Source of the DNA: a virus
Direction: 5' to 3' (one strand)
DNA length: 40,271 bases
Virus record (IMG/VR): IMGVR_UViG_3300031825_000410
Span: 1 to 40,271 of that record
Shown: piece after piece, positions 1-6,472 of the stretch
Numbering within the stretch: position 1 is the first letter of the stretch
Layout: every line of letters begins with the position of its first letter
Translations under genes and position numbers: made by a program
Notes under the pieces: model-generated
The model's input: the letters and a program-made list of their open reading frames with translations, nothing else
Database searches by the model: none
Told to the model about the DNA's origin: nothing

Positions 1-354
1 TTAGTCCGCCTTCTTTTTGGGAACGAAGGCGATGCCAACCTGGCGAATGAAATCGAAACCGGCCTCGTGCGCATGAAGGGCTTGAGGCGGCAGGGGGATC
101 CCAGCCACGGAGGCCCACCAGCCATTCCCGGTGATCAAGCGCGTGTCTTGGGCGACCTTAGGATTTCCCCAATAGTAGTCGGTCGGCCACGGTCCCCCGG
201 CTGAAACAGGCCGCGGCGTTACGCCTTCGTGCCTGGCCAGCAGGCACGCAATGTGCAAGTCCCAAAACTCGCCGGCCTGACGTGGCGTCAACAACAAAAC
301 AGTCTGGCCGATCCGCGGCAGTTTGGTGCCTTCGCTAATCCACTCGATCGTCAT
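1..354 (-). CDS. small phage protein, DUF551-like
   Basis: 117 aa. It begins with a Trp-Ile segment followed by LPRIGQTVLLLTP and ends with a WWAS...IPLPP stretch, which resembles the DUF551-type small phage proteins (W-I-x(n)-LP-x-x-G near the N-terminus and a W-x-PLP near the end). Molecular function is unknown for that family. The start at 354 is chosen because its ATG overlaps the TGA of the integrase gene in an ATGA, as do most junctions of this leftward operon; an ATG 27 bases upstream in the same frame would lie inside the integrase gene. It is the promoter-distal gene of the operon, downstream of the integrase. The DUF551 link is by eye and moderate; the gene itself is convincing. Confidence 0.7.
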   Translation of the reverse strand: MTIEWISEGTKLPRIGQTVLLLTPRQAGEFWDLHIACLLARHEGVTPRPVSAGGPWPTDYYWGNPKVAQDTRLITGNGWWASVAGIPLPPQALHAHEAGFDFIRQVGIAFVPKKKAD

Positions 355-1685
355 ACCGCCACTCCCGTCTCTTCCATCCACGCCAGCAGCTTGCCGATGG
401 CCGCGTCAGCCATCTCCGGGTGGGTCGCGAGGTAGTGGCGCAGCACCTGGTTGATGCTCACGAAGCTGTGCCCGGTGATGCTGGCGATCTGAGGCACCGT
501 CGCCCCTGCCCGGCCGAGCCAGGTCACCGCCGTGTCGCGCAGGTCCTGGTCGCGCCGGCCGGCGATGGACGGCACCGGCATCTGCACCCACACCTCATGT
601 CCCGTCCGTTCCTCGGGCGCGATCTGGATCCCGTCCAGGCCGAGCACCAGGCCGAGGGCCGCAGCCCTGCGCACCTCGGCGAACACGTGGCGGTACCAGT
701 CGCTCTTGAACGGCGCCCGCGCCGTCTCATCGATGACGACATGCGTCCACTGCACCTTGTCGTCCTTGCGCCGGGCGGCGGCCGCCTCGAGGCGGGCCAC
801 CAGCTGCGGCGCCGCCGGCACCGCGACGACGACGCTCGTCTTCGACTGCTTGAACTGCAGCCGGCCGCCATCGTCGCGGCCGGCCTTCTCCAGGGTGAGG
901 CGGTCGGCCTGGCGCTGGCCGGTGAACAGGCCGAGATAGACCGCATCGCCGATCTCCGGCCGGCCGAGGCGATCGGCGGCGGCCGCCAGCGCCACGATCT
1001 CTACGTCCGTCCAGGTCACCAGCCGCGGCGCCGGCATGGGCTTCTCCAGGCCGAGCCAGGGATTGATGGTGATGCCGCCGCGGCCGCGGGACTTCGCCCA
1101 TTTCCAGCAGCTCGAGGCCACCGCCACCACACCGCGCGCGGTGTGCAGGCCCTTCGTCTCCCACAGGCGATCGAAGATCCCCTGCGCCACCATGGCGGTC
1201 ACCGCTGCCGGCGGCTCCTGCATGAGGTCCGCGTCGAAGGCCTTGAGGGCATTGATCTTGTACTTGTAATCCTTGGCGGTGGCGGCCGAGACGCCGGCCT
1301 GCTGGCGCTTGCCGGCCTGCACCCCGCCCTTGAACTTGGGGCTTTCCTGCCACTCCTCGAACAGGCCTTCGATGGTCTGGTGCTTCGGCCGGCGCATGGG
1401 GGTAAGGCGCTTGCCCTCGGCCTTGGCCTTGCGGCGCTCGGCGATCAACGCGTTGCGTTCAGCCGCCCAGCGGCCCGCCTCGTCCAGGCTGAACCAGCGC
1501 CCGTCCGGGTGCTTCAGGTCCTCGCCCTTGAAGCCGAGCTTGCGCAGCTTCGGGCCCGGCGAGAAGCGCGGGCGCCCGGCCCGCCAGACGATGTTGGGGA
1601 TGGAAACCTTGACGATGCCCACGGCCTTTCCCTCCTTGGACAGGGGGGACTTTAGCCGGGCGGTGGCGAAATGTCCTGTGGGCAT
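351..1685 (-). CDS. int: tyrosine recombinase, phage integrase
   Basis: 444 aa, normal for phage integrases with an Arm/N-terminal domain. It catalyses site-specific recombination between phage and host attachment sites. Visible parts: a basic N-terminal domain, a SAM-like core-binding domain around TIEGLFEEWQ and AATAKDYKYKI, and a C-terminal catalytic domain with the box I arginine (TGQRQADRL), QDLRDTAV in place of the usual H-x-L-R box II, GHS for the second box, and the nucleophile tyrosine in RHYLATH. The Gln in place of the first His is a substitution I remember in Rhizobiales phage integrases; it need not be inactivating. The start at 1685 (MPTGHF) has a good GGAAGGG site upstream; an in-frame ATG at 1700 is the alternative. 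It overlaps the gene upstream by 34 bases. The longer open frame up to 2012 is Arg/Pro-rich and is not coding. Confidence 0.95.
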   Translation of the reverse strand: MPTGHFATARLKSPLSKEGKAVGIVKVSIPNIVWRAGRPRFSPGPKLRKLGFKGEDLKHPDGRWFSLDEAGRWAAERNALIAERRKAKAEGKRLTPMRRPKHQTIEGLFEEWQESPKFKGGVQAGKRQQAGVSAATAKDYKYKINALKAFDADLMQEPPAAVTAMVAQGIFDRLWETKGLHTARGVVAVASSCWKWAKSRGRGGITINPWLGLEKPMPAPRLVTWTDVEIVALAAAADRLGRPEIGDAVYLGLFTGQRQADRLTLEKAGRDDGGRLQFKQSKTSVVVAVPAAPQLVARLEAAAARRKDDKVQWTHVVIDETARAPFKSDWYRHVFAEVRRAAALGLVLGLDGIQIAPEERTGHEVWVQMPVPSIAGRRDQDLRDTAVTWLGRAGATVPQIASITGHSFVSINQVLRHYLATHPEMADAAIGKLLAWMEETGVAV

Positions 1686-1948
1686 GGCTTTCCCTTCCAT
1701 TGCCGGTGGAGGCGGGCGCGGTTGCGGGCCCGCCACAGGGCGCCCTTGGGGCTGGCGGCGGCGGTGCGGCCGTAGCCGGTGACGCCGATGGTGACGAGCT
1801 CGCGCCGGGCCAGCGCCTGCACCGCCACGTCCTTGATGCTGGCGCCCGTCCCGTCCGCCGCCACCCACGCCCCGCCGCGCTGCACCAGCGGGCCACGGGT
1901 GAGCAGCAGCTCCAGGACGAACAGGCTGTAGCCGTGCACGGGCTTCAC
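1652..1948 (-). CDS. small protein, possible winged-helix
   Basis: 98 aa, not recognised as a named family. The GTG start at 1948 overlaps the TGA of the upstream gene as GTGA, the rule in this operon, which decides the start. The sequence reads like a small winged helix: a leucine-rich helix (FVLELLLTRGPL), a stretch GGAWVAADG that could be a turn, a second helix (IKDVAVQALARRELV) and a beta-hairpin-like TIGVTGYGRTA followed by a basic tail. A regulatory or excision role next to the integrase would fit, but this is inference. Its 3' end overlaps the integrase start by 34 bases, implying translational coupling. Confidence 0.6.
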   Translation of the reverse strand: MKPVHGYSLFVLELLLTRGPLVQRGGAWVAADGTGASIKDVAVQALARRELVTIGVTGYGRTAAASPKGALWRARNRARLHRQWKGKPCPQDISPPPG

Positions 1949-2295
1949 CCGCGGCCCTCCACCTTGGCGATGGCGGCGTCGATACCGGGCATGTCCTCAC
2001 CGAGGCCCTCAAATGAGTAGCCGGCGCTCTGCTCTGTGATCCACGCCGCCATATGCTGGATATGGCCCCTCGCGACCTTTAGTGCCGCCAGCATCTCCGA
2101 GGCGGCAACGCCGAGGTTCATGAGCCTCGCGATCTCCTTGGCCGGGGAGCTTCCGTCATCAGTCGCTATCTCGGGTGCCATTACGCACACCCTGAAGCCC
2201 AGCCGGATTGATCGAGAGCCGTTCGGATGGACCGTGGTTTCCGGCTCTTTGAACACCGCGTTTCCTTCCGCCGTGAAGGGCTGGTCCCTGCTCAT
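1945..2295 (-). CDS. hypothetical phage protein
   Basis: 116 aa of unknown function. The start at 2295 (MSRDQPF) has a strong GGAGG site 6-10 bases upstream and overlaps the TGA of the AlpA-like gene as ATGA. The N-terminal half contains an extended segment with SIRLGFRVCVMAPEI; the C-terminal half is helical (ASEMLAALKVARGHIQHMAAWI) and ends with GLGEDMPGIDAAIAKVEG, a tail style common to alphaproteobacterial phage proteins. No catalytic or metal-binding motif is seen. The longer upstream open frame is an Arg/Pro/Gly-rich shadow of the neighbouring gene. Confidence 0.6.
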   Translation of the reverse strand: MSRDQPFTAEGNAVFKEPETTVHPNGSRSIRLGFRVCVMAPEIATDDGSSPAKEIARLMNLGVAASEMLAALKVARGHIQHMAAWITEQSAGYSFEGLGEDMPGIDAAIAKVEGRG

Positions 2296-2600
2296 CTTCC
2301 GCCTCCATATCTCGCCTCGAGCCTGCTCCGGCCGGCGGCGATCGCCGCCGGCGACAGACGCGGATCCTCGGCCGGCACCGGAAGGGGGGTGCCGATGCCG
2401 GCCGAGGTGCCGGAGAGGCGGAGCCACTGCTCCACCTGGTGCCGGCTCCACAGTCGCGGCTTGCGCCCGGGCAGCGGCTGGGGGAAGCCGTGACCGGACA
2501 TGAGACGCGCGACGTGGCGGGCAACCGCCGCCCGGGAGCGGCGGAAGATGGGGGCGAGCTCGTCCAGGGACAGCACCAGCTCGGGTGCGAGGGCGGTCAA
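2292..2600 (-). CDS. AlpA/Xis-like DNA-binding protein
   Basis: 102 aa with a MerR/AlpA-type winged helix at about residues 10-62: LSLDELAPIFRRSRAAVARH (helix-turn-helix), then the wing GFPQPLPGRKPRLW and RHQVEQWL, the hallmark layout of excisionases and AlpA regulators. It probably binds DNA at the attachment site or at a phage promoter and favours excision. The start is TTG at 2600, sharing a TTGA overlap with the stop of the upstream gene; no ATG or GTG nearby fits, so coupled reinitiation is likely. The C-terminal 40 residues are Pro/Ala-rich. The position two genes upstream of the integrase supports the excisionase reading. AlpA-like transcriptional regulator is the alternative. Confidence 0.75.
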   Translation of the reverse strand: MTALAPELVLSLDELAPIFRRSRAAVARHVARLMSGHGFPQPLPGRKPRLWSRHQVEQWLRLSGTSAGIGTPLPVPAEDPRLSPAAIAAGRSRLEARYGGGR

Positions 2601-2962
2601 TGGACCGGCTCCTCGGTGCCGGGCGTCGCCATCACGCGCATGCCCACGACAGCCTCGATTCCGGCCATCCGCGCAGTCGCGGAGATCAAGCCCGATCCCA
2701 GCAGCACAACCTGGCCGGCTATGAAGCCCTCGCCCCCCTCGCTGCTGGCCCGCACCATCAGGCCACGGCCGACAGCCTGGGCCACAATCGCCAGCAGGAT
2801 CACGGTGAGGTCGTGATGGCTGCCGCCGTGATCCCGGAGATGGGCTGCCGCGGCCGCCACGGCCGCGGCGATGACAGCGTCGGGCACGTCCTTGCCGGCG
2901 TGCGCGTCCCTGCCGAGATTGTTCATGTAGGTTTCGACCGCCTGGAGTGCCGCGTCGCTCAT
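2597..2962 (-). CDS. hypothetical phage protein
   Basis: 121 aa, function unknown. ATG at 2962 overlaps the TGA of the XRE gene (ATGA). The protein has an Ala-rich helix (PDAVIAAAVAAAAAHL), a hydrophobic stretch around LTVILLAIVAQAVGRGLMV that might be a membrane segment or a buried helix, and a Gly/Val-rich C-terminal half. No Cys/His motif is present. It belongs to the leftward integration operon by its tight overlaps on both sides. Confidence 0.55.
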   Translation of the reverse strand: MSDAALQAVETYMNNLGRDAHAGKDVPDAVIAAAVAAAAAHLRDHGGSHHDLTVILLAIVAQAVGRGLMVRASSEGGEGFIAGQVVLLGSGLISATARMAGIEAVVGMRVMATPGTEEPVH

Positions 2963-3375
2963 GCCGCCCGCGCCTCCTCGCCGCCGCTCACGGGCTCGAC
3001 GATCGGCTCGGCGAACGTGCGGATCATGCCGAGGATGGCGTGCCGGTGCTGCGGGATGCGCATACCGGCGATGAGGCGGGCCGCCTCGAGCGCCTGGGCA
3101 TTGGTGATCGGCGCCGGCGCCGGCGGCTCCTTGCCGGTGCCCTTGAGCTCGGGCACCAGGTCCATGGGCGCGATCTCGAGCAGCGCGGCGATGCGCAACA
3201 GCGTCGAGGTGGCCACCCGGTTGGTGCCCTTCTCGTACTTCTGCACCTGCTGGAAGGTGAGGCCCAGCCCCTCGCCCAGCTTCTCCTGGCTCATGCCCCG
3301 CGCCACCCGTGCCGCGCGGATGTGCGCGCCGATCATCCGATCAAGCGGGCTCAACTCCGTCTGCATGCGTCCCAT
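2959..3375 (-). CDS. XRE-family transcriptional regulator
   Basis: 138 aa. A canonical Cro/CI helix-turn-helix lies near the N-terminus: IRAARVARGMSQEKLGEGLG, then LTFQQVQKYEKGTNRVATST and LLRIAALLE, closely resembling the SinR-like regulators common in alphaproteobacteria. The C-terminal half is a helical tail rich in Ala/Pro with no protease domain. The start at 3375 is chosen for GAGG eight bases upstream; a GTG at 3384 and an ATG at 3366 are alternatives. It is the first gene of the leftward operon that ends with the integrase. A 20-bp dyad at 3454-3473 stands about 80 bases upstream, so the operon is probably repressed by the CI-like protein, by this protein, or by both. Confidence 0.85.
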   Translation of the reverse strand: MGRMQTELSPLDRMIGAHIRAARVARGMSQEKLGEGLGLTFQQVQKYEKGTNRVATSTLLRIAALLEIAPMDLVPELKGTGKEPPAPAPITNAQALEAARLIAGMRIPQHRHAILGMIRTFAEPIVEPVSGGEEARAA

Positions 3376-3453
3376 GCCCGTCACCTCGCTCCGGCCGGCG
3401 GGTGGATCCCGCGCAAATCAACCGGAACGGGATGATGCTAACGCGCATATTTT

Positions 3454-3473
3454 GATTTGCAAGTATGCATATC
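3454..3473. promoter_or_regulatory. candidate repressor operator OL
   Basis: A 20-bp imperfect dyad with left half GATTTGCAA, two central bases, and right half ATGCATATC. Its half-site (GATnTGCA) is the same as in the dyad at 4321-4340 on the other side of the repressor gene. A weaker half-site, GAGGTGCAA, begins at 3476, 22 bases further on, about two helical turns. It sits in the AT-richer 186-base gap 3376-3561 between the repressor stop and the XRE operon, where the leftward promoter should lie. I could not pick convincing -35/-10 boxes here. Operator status is inferred from symmetry, recurrence and position. Confidence 0.55.
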
Positions 3474-3561
3474 ACGAGGTGCAACAGATGAGATCTCTGG
3501 TTTCGTGTCAGCAGATGACATTGCGTCGCAGCGTGAGCTTGGCTGATGAAGTGGTGGGCAG

Positions 3562-4212
3562 CTACGCCGCGCGGCGCGGACGCAGCAGATCGGTGAGCAC
3601 ACCCTTGATCACCACCGACTTATTATCCACCAGCATGGGCTTGCGGAAGACGGGGTCGCGCGAGGCGCCGACCAGATACGGCTCCTCGAAGATGCGGAAC
3701 ACCGTCTCGGCCCGCATCTTGTCCCAGTCGTACACCTGGGCGCACACCGCGTCGCCGGCAACGGCGGTGGCGTTGAGGTCGACGATGACCAGGTCTCCCG
3801 GCAGGTAGCCGGCATCCTCGATGGCCCGGGTGCGCAGCACCCACGGGTCTGCGCCGTTGCGGCCACGTCGCAGCGCCTCGAGCGCCTGCTCGATGGCCGA
3901 CCCGCCCGGCGCGGCCACATAAGGCTCGGCCTCGCCCTCGGCCACCCCGTCCAGGCTGGTGCCGAGCGCGGCCGCCGTGGCCGGCACGCCTGAAGCCTCG
4001 GCAATCTGCGAGATGGTGAGGGTGGCCAGCGTGCCTTCATAGTCCGGCGCGTTGACGAAGCGCGTGATGGTCGAGGGGCTCACGTGCGACCGGCGCCCGA
4101 TCTCCGAATAGGAGAGGCCGGTGCGGGCGCGCACGATCTCCAGATAGCGCCGCTGCGCGTCGCGCAAGGCGCGCACCGCGTCGGACTTCGCTGTCTGCTT
4201 CGGCTTGGCCAC
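3562..4212 (-). CDS. CI-like repressor with degenerate S24 domain
   Basis: 216 aa from a GTG at 4212 that has AAGGTGA eight bases upstream; a GTG at 4221 and an ATG at 4287 are in-frame alternatives (the latter gives 241 aa but would run across the rightward promoter region). The N-terminal half has a helix-turn-helix (LSYSEIGRRSHVSPSTITRF). The C-terminal half follows the LexA/CI S24 fold: AIEDAGYLPGDLVIVD, then AVAGDAVCAQVYDW and AETVFRIFEEPYLV. The catalytic Ser of the usual S-M-x-P motif is replaced (Ala-Ile-Glu-Asp) and the catalytic Lys of V-K-R is replaced by Phe, so self-cleavage is not expected. It should hold lysogeny by binding the dyads at 3454 and 4321. Gene identity is firm; loss of catalysis is read from the sequence. 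Confidence 0.85.
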   Translation of the reverse strand: MAKPKQTAKSDAVRALRDAQRRYLEIVRARTGLSYSEIGRRSHVSPSTITRFVNAPDYEGTLATLTISQIAEASGVPATAAALGTSLDGVAEGEAEPYVAAPGGSAIEQALEALRRGRNGADPWVLRTRAIEDAGYLPGDLVIVDLNATAVAGDAVCAQVYDWDKMRAETVFRIFEEPYLVGASRDPVFRKPMLVDNKSVVIKGVLTDLLRPRRAA

Positions 4213-4292
4213 GTGCGTCACCTTCGAGGGCGAATGAATTGCCCTCCGAGTGTGCGCATCCGCAGCATGCGTGCCGATCAGATACATTGCGC

Positions 4293-4321
4293 TTGACAGC
4301 CTGCCGCCAAATCAGATCTCG
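4293..4321 (+). promoter_or_regulatory. candidate rightward early promoter
   Basis: A perfect -35 TTGACA lies at 4293-4298, and a weak -10 (ATCTCG) follows at a 17-base spacing, directly before the dyad operator at 4321-4340. The position, upstream of the Cro-like gene and diverging from the repressor, is that of a lambda PR. The poor -10 match keeps confidence low. Confidence 0.4.
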
Positions 4322-4340
4322 ATGTGCAACATTGCAGATC
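4321..4340. promoter_or_regulatory. candidate repressor operator OR
   Basis: A 20-bp dyad with halves GATGTGCAA and TTGCAGATC around a central CA; the arms pair at eight of nine positions. It matches the half-site of the dyad at 3454-3473. It lies just downstream of a TTGACA box and 18 bases before the chosen Cro-like start, so a bound repressor would block initiation or early elongation of the rightward operon. Confidence 0.6.
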
Positions 4341-4357
4341 ATGAGGTCATGCACAAC

Positions 4358-4594
4358 ATGCCGGAAGGTGAAATCGCGGCCCGCGCTGCGGCCTTGCGCC
4401 TGCCCATTACAGAGCTCGCGGATCTTGCCGGGCTCAACAAGCACACGGTCTACAACGCGGTGCATGGCCGGCGCGACTGCCTAAGCTCCACCCGCGACCG
4501 GCTGCTCGACGCCCTGCGGCGGGAAGAGCAGCGGGTGCTCGAGCATCTGATCGGCCTGAAAGGCGGCACATTGCCGGGGAGCGCGCCGCAATGA
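4358..4594 (+). CDS. Cro-like helix-turn-helix protein
   Basis: 78 aa. The core is a compact helix-turn-helix: EIAARAAALRLPITELADLA, turn, LNKHTVYNAVHGRRD, followed by a long C-terminal helix (DRLLDALRREEQRVLEHLIGL). It is the first gene of the rightward early operon and faces the CI-like repressor, the position of Cro. The start is uncertain: ATG at 4358 has a GAGG about 11 bases upstream, while ATGs at 4349 and 4322 are in frame; the last would place the operator inside the gene. Its stop overlaps the next start as ATGA. A role in turning off repressor synthesis is inferred from position. Confidence 0.75.
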   Translation: MPEGEIAARAAALRLPITELADLAGLNKHTVYNAVHGRRDCLSSTRDRLLDALRREEQRVLEHLIGLKGGTLPGSAPQ

Positions 4595-4770
4595 CGCCCC
4601 TGCCCGAAGACGATGCCGAAGCCCGCGCCTGGCGCGCGCGGATCCGCCTCGACTACGAGCTCGAGCAGGTCGGCCGCGGACCCCGCGTGCCCTCGCTGCG
4701 CGCGCAGCTGATGGGCAGCGCCGGCCACTGGGCGATCATCATGGCCGGCGCCAAGTGGGGGCGGCGATGA
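4591..4770 (+). CDS. small hypothetical protein, 59 aa
   Basis: 59 aa, bounded on both sides by ATGA overlaps (4591-4594 and 4767-4770). It begins MTPLPEDDAEARAWRARIRL, is charged and helical in its first half, and ends with a short hydrophobic run (HWAIIMAGAKWGRR). No known family is recognised. The double coupling and the codon bias (nearly every third position G or C) argue that it is translated. Its function is unknown; early regulatory or host-takeover roles are typical of this position. Confidence 0.6.
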   Translation: MTPLPEDDAEARAWRARIRLDYELEQVGRGPRVPSLRAQLMGSAGHWAIIMAGAKWGRR

Positions 4771-5414
4771 CTTCGGCGTCGCTGCGCAAATCAAACTGCC
4801 GGCAGTTGTCAACCGATGCGACGCAAATGCCGGTGGCATTGTCAACCGACGCTCTCGCCGAGCTGGATGCACGGCGGCGGACACTGGGCATCTCGCGGAG
4901 GCGGTGGTTGGCTGAAGCCAACATAGACGTGCGCGTCTGGGAGCGTGCCCGGGCCGGCCAATGCGAGCCCCAGCACCGCACCCTCGTCAAACTCTCCCGC
5001 GCCCTCGATCGGATCGCCGCCGGCGGGCCGGCCCCGGCCGCCCCGCCCTCCATGGTCGCGGCCTTCTGGCGGATCGCCGTCGCCTTCTTCGCCCGCGAGC
5101 TGGGCGCCGATCCCGCCCTCGCCCTCGACGATCGCGGCCAGTCGTGCCCGCAGGATCCGGCCTGGCTTTCGGCCAGCCGGGCCCGGCAGCTGGCCTTCTA
5201 CGTCACCCATGTGGAGCTGTCCGTGACGCTCTCGGCGCTGGCGGCCGCCATCGGCACCTCCAAGCAGCGCGTGCACAAGGCGGTGTGTCGCGTCGAGGAC
5301 CTGCGCGACGTGCTCGACCTCGACGTGCTGCTGGATCGCGCGAGCACCTTCCTCTCCGGTCGCACCGTCGCGACCTCAACCGCCGGCACATTCGGGAAAG
5401 GGATCGTGCCATGA
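4767..5414 (+). CDS. HTH protein with DnaA domain IV-like C-terminus
   Basis: 215 aa. Two DNA-binding modules can be read. Residues about 30-80 look like an XRE-type helix-turn-helix (LDARRRTLGISRRRWLAEAN and CEPQHRTLVKLSRALDRI). Residues about 95-195 follow the pattern of DnaA domain IV: an initial helix (MVAAFWRIAVAFFAREL), then SASRARQLAFYVTHVELSVT and LSALAAAIGTSKQRVHKAVC, and RVEDLRDVLDLDVLLD; in DnaA the equivalent helices read the DnaA box. No AAA+ domain is present, so it cannot open DNA as DnaA does. It could mark the phage origin, compete with host DnaA, or act as a repressor. The start at 4767 is set by an ATGA overlap. The first 30 codons contain a pair of palindromes (4794-4840). 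Confidence 0.7.
   Translation: MTSASLRKSNCRQLSTDATQMPVALSTDALAELDARRRTLGISRRRWLAEANIDVRVWERARAGQCEPQHRTLVKLSRALDRIAAGGPAPAAPPSMVAAFWRIAVAFFARELGADPALALDDRGQSCPQDPAWLSASRARQLAFYVTHVELSVTLSALAAAIGTSKQRVHKAVCRVEDLRDVLDLDVLLDRASTFLSGRTVATSTAGTFGKGIVP
4794..4840. promoter_or_regulatory. tandem palindromes within gene start
   Basis: A perfect 14-bp palindrome (AACTGCCGGCAGTT, 4794-4807) is followed 18 bases later by a second dyad, AATGCC-GGT-GGCATT (4826-4840). Each is followed by the same bases, TTGTCAACCGA then T or C, then GC, so this is a degenerate tandem repeat. It lies in codons about 10-30 of the DnaA-IV-like gene and appears in the protein as the repeat LSTDA. On the minus strand both copies read CGGTTGACA. 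A binding site for the encoded protein is a reasonable guess. Confidence 0.45.
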
Positions 5415-5614
5415 CCCTGAACGACGACAACGAGGTCTATGTCACCTCCAGGCTGGGCGCCGCCTGCCTGGTGGGCGTCGGCGCCGGGCTGAGCAGCCTC
5501 GCCTTTGCTTTTGCCTTCGGGCAGGGCACCGCGGCCTTCGTCTCCGCATGGCTCGTCGCCTTCGCCGGCCTGCTGGCGTGGGTGCAGCACCGTGTCTACG
5601 GGGGCCGGCGATGA
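5411..5614 (+). CDS. small two-helix membrane protein
   Basis: 67 aa. Two transmembrane helices are evident: LGAACLVGVGAGLSSLAFAF and, after a short GQGT turn, AAFVSAWLVAFAGLLAWV, followed by a short basic tail (QHRVYGGRR) expected in the cytoplasm. ATGA overlaps occur at both ends. It has no recognised family. Early-expressed small membrane proteins of temperate phages often act in superinfection exclusion or host control, which is only a suggestion here. Confidence 0.65.
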   Translation: MTLNDDNEVYVTSRLGAACLVGVGAGLSSLAFAFAFGQGTAAFVSAWLVAFAGLLAWVQHRVYGGRR

Positions 5615-6258
5615 GCGAGGCCACCACCAGCTTCGAGGTGATCGGCTCGGTCACCGAATACGGCTTCATCGGCACCGGCCTGCGGGTGGCGGTGACGGAA
5701 GACGGCCGGCACGTGGCGCTGGTGCGGGCCGCCGAGGGCGCCTCCGCCGCCACCATCATGCACGGTCCCTTCGACATGGATGTCATCCGCCGCTGCGCCG
5801 AGAACATCCTGGCCGGCCATCCGCGTGCGGTCACCTGGCCGCAGGCGCCGATGGCGCTTGCCCTGGGCGTCGCCTCCTTCTTCCTGCTCGCGGAACGTGC
5901 CGCCCGCGACCAGGCCTCTTCAATGGGTGAGGAACAGCGGCGCAAGCGCGCGCGGGACGCGAGCCCCGAGGAGAACGCGGTTCCGGGCACGCGCGGCCCG
6001 GCGCAGGAAGAGGCGACCTGCCTCATGAAGGGCATGCTGGATACCTTCCGGGAATGCCTCCCGGGCTGGAATTTCGCCCTGTTCGTGATCGAACCGGAGG
6101 AGCGGGCGCGCGCGGCAGGCCGCCTGCCCCGCTTCAACTACGGCTCGACGGTGGATCTCGCCGACATGGTGGCGCTCCTAGAGGGCTTTATCGCGCGGCA
6201 GAAAGAGCACGCGAAGATCGAGCAGGCCATGGCCGGGGAGGCCAAGGGCCATGGATGA
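5611..6258 (+). CDS. hypothetical early protein, two domains
   Basis: 215 aa. The N-terminal part (about 1-95) has alternating beta strands (SFEVIGSVTEYGFIGTGLRV) and then a hydrophobic helix (PMALALGVASFFLLAERAA) that may be a membrane segment. After a charged linker the C-terminal part (about 120-205) reads MLDTFRECLPGWNFALFVIE, then PRFNYGSTVDLADMVALLEG and FIARQKE, a pattern I associate with a small stand-alone early protein of Hyphomicrobiales phages. It may therefore be a fusion; an internal ATG at 6025 could give the C-terminal part alone. Start at 5611 by ATGA overlap. Function unknown. Confidence 0.6.
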   Translation: MSEATTSFEVIGSVTEYGFIGTGLRVAVTEDGRHVALVRAAEGASAATIMHGPFDMDVIRRCAENILAGHPRAVTWPQAPMALALGVASFFLLAERAARDQASSMGEEQRRKRARDASPEENAVPGTRGPAQEEATCLMKGMLDTFRECLPGWNFALFVIEPEERARAAGRLPRFNYGSTVDLADMVALLEGFIARQKEHAKIEQAMAGEAKGHG

Positions 6259-6472
6259 GCAGAAGCGCGCGCATTGCACGTGCTGCGGCGGCACCGGTCG
6301 CGTCCTGGACATGCTCGGCCAGGTGCGCCCCTGCAGCCGGTGCTGCGACTTCCAAGCCTGGCAGGCGTGGGCCGCCGAGCACTGCCGCTCCGAAACCGCG
6401 AACAAGTTGCAAAGCCCTCCCGGTGAGACAATCCGGTCGGCCGAGGGCGGCGCAAGGGAGCCGACCCGATGA
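6251..6472 (+). CDS. zinc-ribbon small protein
   Basis: 73 aa. The N-terminal half carries CTCCGGTG and, 18 residues later, CSRCC, a DnaJ-like CxxCxGxG zinc-ribbon arrangement that should bind one Zn ion. The C-terminal half looks disordered. A GGGGAGG site lies upstream of the ATG at 6251, which overlaps the previous gene by 8 bases. It probably serves as a nucleic-acid or protein-binding accessory factor; the exact role is unknown. Confidence 0.6.
   Translation: MDEQKRAHCTCCGGTGRVLDMLGQVRPCSRCCDFQAWQAWAAEHCRSETANKLQSPPGETIRSAEGGAREPTR

Noticed and set aside
420-1655. 411-codon plus-strand open frame opposite the integrase
   Set aside because: Arg/His/Gly-rich shadow of the integrase on the other strand; the integrase motifs are clear.
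3623-3631. TTATCCACC, one base from a DnaA box
   Set aside because: Single copy inside the repressor coding sequence; expected by chance and not clustered.
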